The position numbers and the translations under genes are program-made. Shown here piece after piece: positions 54,626 to 61,286 of a stretch of DNA of 64,000 nt (positions within the stretch are counted from its first letter, which is position 1; each line of letters begins with the position of its first letter). Under the pieces are notes generated by a model. That model was not told where the DNA came from and made no database searches. It worked only from the letters and a program-made list of their open reading frames with translations. Source of the DNA: Pedobacter miscanthi (GTDB lineage: Bacteria > Bacteroidota > Bacteroidia > Sphingobacteriales > Sphingobacteriaceae); assembly GCF_003315595.1 (NCBI RefSeq), contig NZ_QNQU01000003.1, positions 310,001-374,000 of the forward strand, read 5' to 3'.

Positions 54626-55117
54626 ATGATGGTTAAGTTTAGATATATAATTCTATTGGTGTGCTTGGCAGGATGTTTCGCAGCCTGTAAAAAAGATACC
54701 CCTGTTGATGATGGCTACGATCCTACTCCTCAGTTTAAGGCGGATACAGCTGCAATAAGTGCTTTTGTTAAAAACAATGCCATTACCGGGATAAAAGATC
54801 CAAACGGTATTTTTTATCAGATTATAGAACCTGGATCAGGTAATTTAACTTATTACACTTCTACCAAGATCACCGCAGATTATGAAGGCAGATTACTGAA
54901 CGGTACGATTTTCGATAGTACCAAAGGTACACCGGCTTCTTTTCTTTTGGGAAATGTGATTTTAGGTTGGCAATTCGGCATTCAGAAAATACAAAAAGGT
55001 GGTAAGATCAGGTTAATTATACCATCTTACTACGCTTATGGAAGACAATCACCATCAAGCTCAGTTCCTGCAAATTCAGTGCTCGATTTTACTATAACAC
55101 TTACAGACGTACAATAA
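54626..55117 (+). CDS. FKBP-type peptidyl-prolyl isomerase lipoprotein 2
   Basis: 163 aa from the ATG at 54626 (MMVKFRYIILLVCLAGCFAACKKD); 54629 is equally possible, and a TTG at 54620 lies inside the promoter box. Lipobox Cys precedes KKD. One FKBP domain: STKITADYEGRLLNGTIFDS, VILGWQFGIQKIQKGGKIRLIIPSYYAYG and VPANSVLDFTITL. It is a close paralogue of the gene upstream, and the next FKBP gene begins 4 bp after its stop, so the two are cotranscribed. Confidence 0.9.
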   Translation: MMVKFRYIILLVCLAGCFAACKKDTPVDDGYDPTPQFKADTAAISAFVKNNAITGIKDPNGIFYQIIEPGSGNLTYYTSTKITADYEGRLLNGTIFDSTKGTPASFLLGNVILGWQFGIQKIQKGGKIRLIIPSYYAYGRQSPSSSVPANSVLDFTITLTDVQ

Positions 55118-55120
55118 TAA

Positions 55121-56038
55121 ATGAACAAATTTACTAAACTTGGCCTGTTTACACTTCTACTGGCTACTGTGATTTTCAGCTCTTGTAAAAAGGATTACGA
55201 GTCTATTGAAAGTATAGATGAAACAGCAATAAAATCATATATATCAAAAAATAATCTCACTGAAATGAAACCTGATGCTGATAAAACCGGGTTTTATTAT
55301 CAAGTTACTAATCCTACTGACGGAACATTTTTTTTAAATCCGGATTCAGTATTTTATGATGTTACTGTGAAGTCGATGGAAACTGGTGGTACTTATCTGC
55401 AATCTCCAACCAATGGTAATTTGGGTACTTATGTGGGTTACTTAAATAATTTTTTCCAATCTTCATTATCAACATCTATTACATTTAATATTCCGGCACT
55501 CAGAACTGCAGTTTTGGGACTTAAACCAGGTGGAACCGCTAGGGTTTTATTACCATCTTATTTAGGTTTTGGCAAGAATGGTATTGGTCCAATTCCCTCT
55601 AACGAGAATCTTGATTTTATAATCAAAACTTACCCATACCGTAAACAATGGTTACTTGATGACGATAAAATAAAGAATTTTTTAACTGCTAAAGGCTTAA
55701 CCGCTAGCACAACTAAGGATCCTAGTAGAATTTACTATATTGTTAATACAGCAGGTACAGGTGATCCCGTTAATGATATTGAAAGTACAGTTGTGATTAA
55801 GTATACAGGTAGACTTTTGGATGGAACAAGTTTCGATTCTTCAACTGATGGAACTTTCTCAACGACTTTAAAAGGGCTAATCCAAGGTTGGCAGATCTTA
55901 ATACCAAAATTTAGGGTTGGTTCTAAATTTAGAATGTTTATTCCTTCAGATTTAGGATATGGAACTGGAGGAAATGGTGCCATTCCTCCTAATGCGGTTT
56001 TAGACTTTGATATTGAAATTGTAAGTGTTACAAATTAG
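55121..56038 (+). CDS. Two-domain FKBP-type isomerase lipoprotein
   Basis: 305 aa with a lipobox (LATVIFSSCKKD). Two FKBP-like units are present. The first (about 40-175) is degenerate: it lacks the clear YxGxLxxGxxFD entry strand but keeps LGLKPGGTARVLLPSYLGFG and IPSNENLDFIIK. The second (about 180-303) looks complete: VIKYTGRLLDGTSFDSS, LKGLIQGWQILIPKFRVG and FIPSDLGYGTGG. Probably only the second domain is catalytic, and the first may bind clients (inference). It arose from tandem duplication of the upstream genes. Confidence 0.9.
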   Translation: MNKFTKLGLFTLLLATVIFSSCKKDYESIESIDETAIKSYISKNNLTEMKPDADKTGFYYQVTNPTDGTFFLNPDSVFYDVTVKSMETGGTYLQSPTNGNLGTYVGYLNNFFQSSLSTSITFNIPALRTAVLGLKPGGTARVLLPSYLGFGKNGIGPIPSNENLDFIIKTYPYRKQWLLDDDKIKNFLTAKGLTASTTKDPSRIYYIVNTAGTGDPVNDIESTVVIKYTGRLLDGTSFDSSTDGTFSTTLKGLIQGWQILIPKFRVGSKFRMFIPSDLGYGTGGNGAIPPNAVLDFDIEIVSVTN

Positions 56039-56055
56039 GATAAATGTTATTCATT

Positions 56056-56092
56056 AAAAAAAATGCTCAACTATTAGTTGAGCATTTTTTTT
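56056..56092 (+). terminator. Terminator of the FKBP genes
   Basis: A 16-bp stem AAAAAAAATGCTCAAC / GTTGAGCATTTTTTTT with a TATTA loop. Confidence 0.92.
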
Positions 56093-56195
56093 AATGATAT
56101 GTTTTTTTACATTTTATACTTTTTTAAGTAATAAGTTTTTTAACTTAATTTTTAGTTGTATGTTTGTTGTGTAAGGGAAAACATACAATTAATAT

Positions 56196-57203
56196 ATGAA
56201 AAACAAAATCAATTTACGCTGCCTAATACTACTTATGTTAGGTGTTATCTCAATCAGTTCGTGTAAAAAGGATGCCAGTGTTGGAAATCAGGATGAAAAA
56301 CTTTTAACCAATGCTGTGAGTATTGAAAACGGATATCTGAAATTTAGAGATCAAAAAGCTTTTGACTCTTTATTAAGCGTTTTAGTAAAACCTGAAAATT
56401 TTAATTCAAAACCTAAAGAATTTCAAGATTTCAAATCTTACAGAGATGTTTACTTAGAAATAGCGAAGGAATATAAAAAACTTAATAATGTTCAAGCCTT
56501 CAATGAATTTAAGAATAAATATGCCAAAATAGTTGATATAAAGTCTGATAGTTCATTAACATACAAATCCAGAACCCCACTTTCAGCATTATTTACCAAT
56601 TTGAAAGGTGAAGTTAAAATTGGTGATATTACCACTGTTTACACAAAAGATCAGAGAATGATATCTTATTCAGGTAAACACAAGAGTGATTTAGAAGTTA
56701 ATCAGATTAGCCGAACGGATTTAACAAACGGAATATTTGTTACTAATATTTCGACTGGGAAGTCGATTTCAGGAAACAATCAGGCATCAACCGAAACTAC
56801 TACATCGGCCATAAAATCTGAATTATACTATAACGAGGATAGCAAAAGAAGGCTGTTTGTTGATCTATGGCTAGAAAGTACACCTGTATCAGGATCAAGT
56901 AGTGCTAGTTTTAGATATTATTTTTCTTCGCGCCAGGAACTAAAAAAGACATTTGGTGGCTGGAGAACAAATGAGACAGATTATTACTTTAGTAATCTGA
57001 ATTATAATTATGGATATAATCAACCTCCAATATTAAACCCACCAACAATTAATTTTAGTCTAGTAAGTTATAGTGTTGGTAATGCAACAGGACCTATAAT
57101 TATTGATTTAGGGGTAACAAAAGGGTTTGCCCAATGGATTTCGGGCACTGGTCGCTTTTTTACCGGCGGCGTACCCAATGCACCTTCTTTTAATGTTAAT
57201 TAA
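56196..57203 (+). CDS. Hypothetical lipoprotein
   Basis: 335 aa. The signal and lipobox are MKNKINLRCLILLMLGVISISSC, followed by KKD as in the neighbouring FKBP lipoproteins. The N-terminal segment ENGYLKFRDQKAFDSLLSVL resembles the start of many Bacteroidota surface lipoproteins of unknown function. The rest is Ser/Asn/Tyr-rich beta with no motif that I recognise. The gene is AT-richer than its neighbours. It is a single gene, convergent with the photolyase gene (stops 8 bp apart). Confidence 0.8.
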   Translation: MKNKINLRCLILLMLGVISISSCKKDASVGNQDEKLLTNAVSIENGYLKFRDQKAFDSLLSVLVKPENFNSKPKEFQDFKSYRDVYLEIAKEYKKLNNVQAFNEFKNKYAKIVDIKSDSSLTYKSRTPLSALFTNLKGEVKIGDITTVYTKDQRMISYSGKHKSDLEVNQISRTDLTNGIFVTNISTGKSISGNNQASTETTTSAIKSELYYNEDSKRRLFVDLWLESTPVSGSSSASFRYYFSSRQELKKTFGGWRTNETDYYFSNLNYNYGYNQPPILNPPTINFSLVSYSVGNATGPIIIDLGVTKGFAQWISGTGRFFTGGVPNAPSFNVN

Positions 57204-57211
57204 TTAACAAT

Positions 57212-58507
57212 TTAATTTAACGCCTCTTTAAAAACTTTTAAAACCCTTTCCCTTGCAAAAGTATGCTCAACTATTGGTTGGGCATATTTTTTTGTTCCAA
57301 ATTCCGGTACCCACTTTTTAATGTATTCGAATTTAGGATCAAACTTTTTGGTCTGCAATTCGGGATTAAATACCCTAAAATATGGAGCAGCATCATTTCC
57401 CGATCCTGCTGCCCATTGCCAGCCGCCAACATTACTGGCCATTTCGTAATCCAGTAACTTTTCGGCAAAATAGGTTTCGCCCCAGCGCCAGTCGATCAGT
57501 AGATGTTTGGTTAAAAAACTGCCTACAATCATCCTTACACGGTTATGCATCCAACCTGTTTGGTTTAGTTGTCGCATGCCGGCATCTACAATAGGGTAAC
57601 CGGTATTGCCTTCGCACCAGGCCTTAAACTCATCCTCTTTATTGCGCCATTTAATTTTATCGTATTGCTTTTTAAACGAGTCGGAAGCAGAGTAGGGGAA
57701 ATGCCAGAGTATGGTCATGTAAAACTCCCGCCAGGCCAGTTCGGAAAGCCAGACGAGTGATTTTGCTTCAATGGCATCCTTTGCAGCTTTTCTGATGCTT
57801 AAAGTACCGAAACGGAGATGTAAACCAATATGTGTGGTGCCTTCCATTGCAGGAAAATCGCGTTCCCTGGCATAATTATCAAGTTTGTTTTTATAACTGA
57901 TTTTTGGGAGCTCCAGTTTACTTTTTTCAAATCCCATTTCCTTTAATGTAGGGATTGGGAGATGTTTTGTTTTTAACAGATTTTTGAAGTATTTTTTTGT
58001 TGGATAAGCTTTTACATAAAAATCGTTCAGTTTGGCATGCCATTGTTTATAAAAAGGTGTAAAAACGGTGTAAGGTGTTTTGTCTGCTTTTAAAATTTCG
58101 TTTTTCTCAAAAATAACCTGGTCTTTATATGTTTTAAAGGCTATTTTTTCGCTGGTTAAAAACTCTGCCATATTATCATCCCGTTCGCGTGCATAAGGCT
58201 CATAATCATGATTGGTGTATACTTCCTTCACCTCGTATTCCTTTAAAATTTCGGGCCATATTTTCTCGGGTTCTCCATATTTTATCAATAAATCCGATCC
58301 GTGTTGCTGGAGCTCTTTTTTTAAATCCTCAATGGTCTGGTAAATGAAAGTTACCCGGGCATCATCTTTTGGTAGTTTATCTAATATGTTTTTGTCAAAA
58401 ATAAAAAGTGGCAAAACCGGATATTCACTTTTTAAAGCATGGTACAAAGCTGCATTATCTGCTAAACGTAAATCGCGGCGGAACCAGTGAATGGAAATTG
58501 AGGTCAT
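57212..58507 (-). CDS. Deoxyribodipyrimidine photolyase (CPD class I type)
   Basis: 431 aa from the ATG at 58507 (MTSISIHWFRRDLRLADNAALYHAL). The in-frame start at 58576 adds residues with no fold character. The N-terminal antenna domain is followed by the FAD-binding helical domain with WLSELAWREFYMTILW, GNTGYPIVDAGMRQLNQTGWMHNRVRM, LLIDWRWGETYFAEKLLDYEMASNVGGWQW and the GSGNDAAPYFRVFNP end. The Trp residues of the electron-transfer chain are visible. It repairs cyclobutane pyrimidine dimers using light. It groups with the epimerase and cry-DASH genes. Confidence 0.93.
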   Translation of the reverse strand: MTSISIHWFRRDLRLADNAALYHALKSEYPVLPLFIFDKNILDKLPKDDARVTFIYQTIEDLKKELQQHGSDLLIKYGEPEKIWPEILKEYEVKEVYTNHDYEPYARERDDNMAEFLTSEKIAFKTYKDQVIFEKNEILKADKTPYTVFTPFYKQWHAKLNDFYVKAYPTKKYFKNLLKTKHLPIPTLKEMGFEKSKLELPKISYKNKLDNYARERDFPAMEGTTHIGLHLRFGTLSIRKAAKDAIEAKSLVWLSELAWREFYMTILWHFPYSASDSFKKQYDKIKWRNKEDEFKAWCEGNTGYPIVDAGMRQLNQTGWMHNRVRMIVGSFLTKHLLIDWRWGETYFAEKLLDYEMASNVGGWQWAAGSGNDAAPYFRVFNPELQTKKFDPKFEYIKKWVPEFGTKKYAQPIVEHTFARERVLKVFKEALN

Positions 58508-58576
58508 CGTATAATAATAATTTGTTTTAAGGATGGGATGGCGTTTGGTGATAAGCGTTCTGCGTTGGTTTACCAA

Positions 58577-58727
58577 TTAATCCGGTTTGGCGTTAAGCGT
58601 TTGGCGCGATTAGCCAATTTAAACAATTAACCGATCATGCAGTTTGCAGTTCTCAGTTAGCAATTTAACAATTAAGCAATTTAACAATAAAACGCTTTAC
58701 ATCAATTAACCAATTTAAACATTTAAC
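58577..58727. repeat. Low-complexity AATTTAACAATTAA-type spacer
   Basis: Short imperfect units (CAATTTAACAATTAA, AATTAACCAATTTAAAC) and a GCGTTAAGCGTTTGGCGCG tract fill the space between two minus-strand genes. The tract is related to the spacers at 29750-29825 and 25050-25168. Confidence 0.5.
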
Positions 58728-59630
58728 CTATTGATACAAATCCTTCAAAGCATCTTCCAAATGTGTAAATTTAAATTTATATCCGGCATCTAAAATTTTC
58801 TGGGCAGAAGTATTGTTACTCATTAAAACGGCTTCCACACGCTCTCCCAACAACAAAGCCAAAACTTTTTTCGGTACGTTAAATGGCCATACCGGGCGAT
58901 GCAGTTGTTTTGCAATAGCTTTGGTTAATGCTGTATTGGTTACCGGAAAAGGTGCACAGGCATTGTAGCAATTTTCCATTTTAAGGTTTTCAATGGCTTC
59001 GATATACATTTCTACCATATCATCAATATGTAACCACGGTGTCCATTGTTTGCCTGTACCTAAAGCTGCACCAGCAAATAATTTAACGGGTTGGGCCAAT
59101 TGCGGCAATGCACCACCTTTGGTACTTAAAACAATCCCTGTACGCAGTTTTACGATCCTTAAACTGAGTTTTTTGCCCTGATCTACCGCATCTTCCCAAA
59201 GTTTGCAGCATTCGGCCAAAAAACCATAACCGTTAGGGCTCTCTTCCGTTAAAATTTCGTCTCCGCAATCGCCGTAAAAACCTACAGCCGATGAAGAAAC
59301 AAAAGTTTTAATCTGATGTTCGGGCTTTGATTTAATGGTTTTAAGAAGCAGTTCGGTCGATTTTACGCGACTGTCTATAATCTGCTTCTTTCGTTCATCT
59401 GTCCATTTTTTATCGGCTACAGGCTCTCCTGCTAAATGGATAACCGCATCTACACCGTTAAGGCAATTGGCATCAATGGTACCTTTATAAACATCCCATA
59501 CAAAACTGTTTGGATCCTTACCCTTTTTTCTTGAAAGTGTATTAACCGTATAACCTTTGTTTAGTAAATGTTTTTTTAGCTCAGTGCCCACAAGTCCGGT
59601 AGCCCCGGTAATCAGAATCTTCTTTGCCAT
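58728..59630 (-). CDS. TIGR01777-family NAD-dependent epimerase (SDR39U1-like)
   Basis: 300 aa, extended SDR with a Rossmann start ILITGATGLVGTELKKHLLNKGY and VIHLAGEPVADKKWTDERK, the signature of the TIGR01777/YfcH group. KTFVSSSAVGFYGDCGDE marks the active-site region. A C-terminal DUF1731-like segment (RPVWPFNVPKKVLALLLGERVEAVLMSN) follows. The substrate is unknown for the family. It often neighbours photolyase genes, as here. Confidence 0.92.
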   Translation of the reverse strand: MAKKILITGATGLVGTELKKHLLNKGYTVNTLSRKKGKDPNSFVWDVYKGTIDANCLNGVDAVIHLAGEPVADKKWTDERKKQIIDSRVKSTELLLKTIKSKPEHQIKTFVSSSAVGFYGDCGDEILTEESPNGYGFLAECCKLWEDAVDQGKKLSLRIVKLRTGIVLSTKGGALPQLAQPVKLFAGAALGTGKQWTPWLHIDDMVEMYIEAIENLKMENCYNACAPFPVTNTALTKAIAKQLHRPVWPFNVPKKVLALLLGERVEAVLMSNNTSAQKILDAGYKFKFTHLEDALKDLYQ

Positions 59631-59738
59631 ATTTTTAAAACACTAAAGATACGAAAGGGTTTTTTTGATGGACCTTAAAAAAGATGTTAATCGGGTTCTA
59701 ATTCTTTTGTTACCTATTTGTAAAGAATTATTTAGGGG

Positions 59739-59769
59739 TTTGATGGAGCCGAAAAATAAGATAAATTTG
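59739..59769 (+). promoter_or_regulatory. Consensus promoter of the cry-DASH gene
   Basis: TTTG (59739-59742), 19 nt, then TAAATTTG (59762-59769), an exact match to the Bacteroidota consensus, about 30 bp before the ATG. Confidence 0.75.
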
Positions 59770-59800
59770 TAAAGCGTTCTTACACCCTTTCCGATAAAAG

Positions 59801-61075
59801 ATGTCCAAAAAAATTTTAGTCTGGTTTAGAAATGATCTCCGTTTGCATGATAACGAAATGCTGGTGGAGGCAATTGCTAAATCTGATTCGATTTTGCCCG
59901 TTTACATTCTCGATCGCCGTTCTTTTGGCGAAACCAAGTATGGTACGTTAAAAACCGGCAACATTAGAGCGCAGTTTATTTTACAGAGCGTTTTAGGTTT
60001 ACGAAACGCTTTAAAACAGATTGGCGGTAACCTGCTTATTGCAGAAGGTAATCCCGAAGATATTATTCCGCAATTGGTACAGGAATACGAAATTACCGAA
60101 GTATACCATCACCGCGAAGTGGCCCGCGAAGAAACGCATGTTTCTACCCTTGTTGAAAATGCCCTTTGGAAATTGCGCATCAACCTCAAACATTTTATCG
60201 GTCATACCCTTTACAATAAAGAAGATTTACCTTTCCCGATTAAGGATATACCAGACGCGTTTAACCAGTTTAAAAAGAAAATCGAACGCGATTCGATCAT
60301 TAAACCCTGTTTTGCCGCGCCAGATCGCATTAACGTGGCTGAAGTAATCGATTGGGGAACTTTATCATCTTTAGAAGATCTTGATCTTTCAGCGCAACAG
60401 AAAGACCAGCGTTCTGATTTCGAATTTACCGGTGGCGAGGGAGAAGGTTTAGCACATTTGCAAAAAGTGATTGTTGCCATGCAGCAGGCTGCTACAACCA
60501 AAAATTTAATCCTTGCCTCAAAATTATCTGCCTGGTTGGCAATGGGAAGTTTATCTCCACGCAAAGTATACTGGGAAATTAAAAAAATGGAAGGTGTGCC
60601 AAACACCAAAGCCATGTTTAACCATATTTTATTAGGCTTACTTTGGAGGGATTATTTCCGTTTTATGTTTAAAAAATACGGCAATACATTTTTTAATCCG
60701 GACGGATTTGGAAGTCAGGGGCCGGTTGATATAGAAAATGAGCAGGATAATTTTCAAAAATGGAAAAATGGCCAAACCGGTTTCGCTGTGGTTGATGCGG
60801 TAATGACGGAGTTAAACCAAACGGGTTTTATCTCGAATATTGCCCGGCAAACTGCTGCTTTATACCTGATTAATAACCTGGAAGTGAGCTGGATTTTCGG
60901 TGCAGCTTATTTTGAAGAAAAACTGATTGATTATAACCCTGCGAGCAACTGGGGCAATTGGGCCAATATGGCAGGGGTAGGAAACGATCAGAAACTGAAG
61001 AGCGTTTTCGATCTGGACAAAAATATTAAAAATCTCGATCCAAAAGGCAATTATGCTTTAACTTGGGCATCATAG
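59801..61075 (+). CDS. DASH-family cryptochrome
   Basis: 424 aa. The N-terminal photolyase/antenna domain starts KKILVWFRNDLRLHDNEML, and YHHREVAREE is typical of cry-DASH. FAD-domain motifs are LLWRDYFRFMFKKYG, NGQTGFAVVDAVMTELNQTGFISNIARQ and the DASH-type DYNPASNWGNWANMAGVGND. It lacks the long C-terminal extension of plant forms. Known: cry-DASH proteins repair CPDs in single-stranded DNA and/or act as light sensors. It is transcribed divergently from the epimerase gene, with its own promoter. Confidence 0.93.
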   Translation: MSKKILVWFRNDLRLHDNEMLVEAIAKSDSILPVYILDRRSFGETKYGTLKTGNIRAQFILQSVLGLRNALKQIGGNLLIAEGNPEDIIPQLVQEYEITEVYHHREVAREETHVSTLVENALWKLRINLKHFIGHTLYNKEDLPFPIKDIPDAFNQFKKKIERDSIIKPCFAAPDRINVAEVIDWGTLSSLEDLDLSAQQKDQRSDFEFTGGEGEGLAHLQKVIVAMQQAATTKNLILASKLSAWLAMGSLSPRKVYWEIKKMEGVPNTKAMFNHILLGLLWRDYFRFMFKKYGNTFFNPDGFGSQGPVDIENEQDNFQKWKNGQTGFAVVDAVMTELNQTGFISNIARQTAALYLINNLEVSWIFGAAYFEEKLIDYNPASNWGNWANMAGVGNDQKLKSVFDLDKNIKNLDPKGNYALTWAS

Positions 61076-61079
61076 TTGT

Positions 61080-61210
61080 ACTGATTGAATGAATGATTAT
61101 TCAATGATTGAATGACTAAATTTTGAAGGATTGAATTTGCAGATTTTTCAATCAGTTTAAGTTATATTTTTACCATTCAATCATCCGATCATTTCCTCAT
61201 TCAATAAATC
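61080..61210. repeat. ATTGAATGA / TCATTCAAT repeat spacer
   Basis: Several GATTGAATGA-type units on the left (61084-61135) face TTCAATCA / CATTCAATC units on the right (61145-61205), allowing a long imperfect hairpin after the cry-DASH gene. Confidence 0.55.
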
Positions 61211-61227
61211 TTATTTTAATCGAGATT

Positions 61228-61261
61228 TTTGCCTTTTATATAAGGTAAAATTCTAATTTTG
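61228..61261 (+). promoter_or_regulatory. Probable sucA promoter
   Basis: TTTG (61228-61231), 22 nt, then an exact TAATTTTG (61254-61261). The spacing is slightly long. The start codon is at 61287. Confidence 0.5.
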
Positions 61262-61286
61262 TAGTGCTTATAGTAAACAGTAAATA

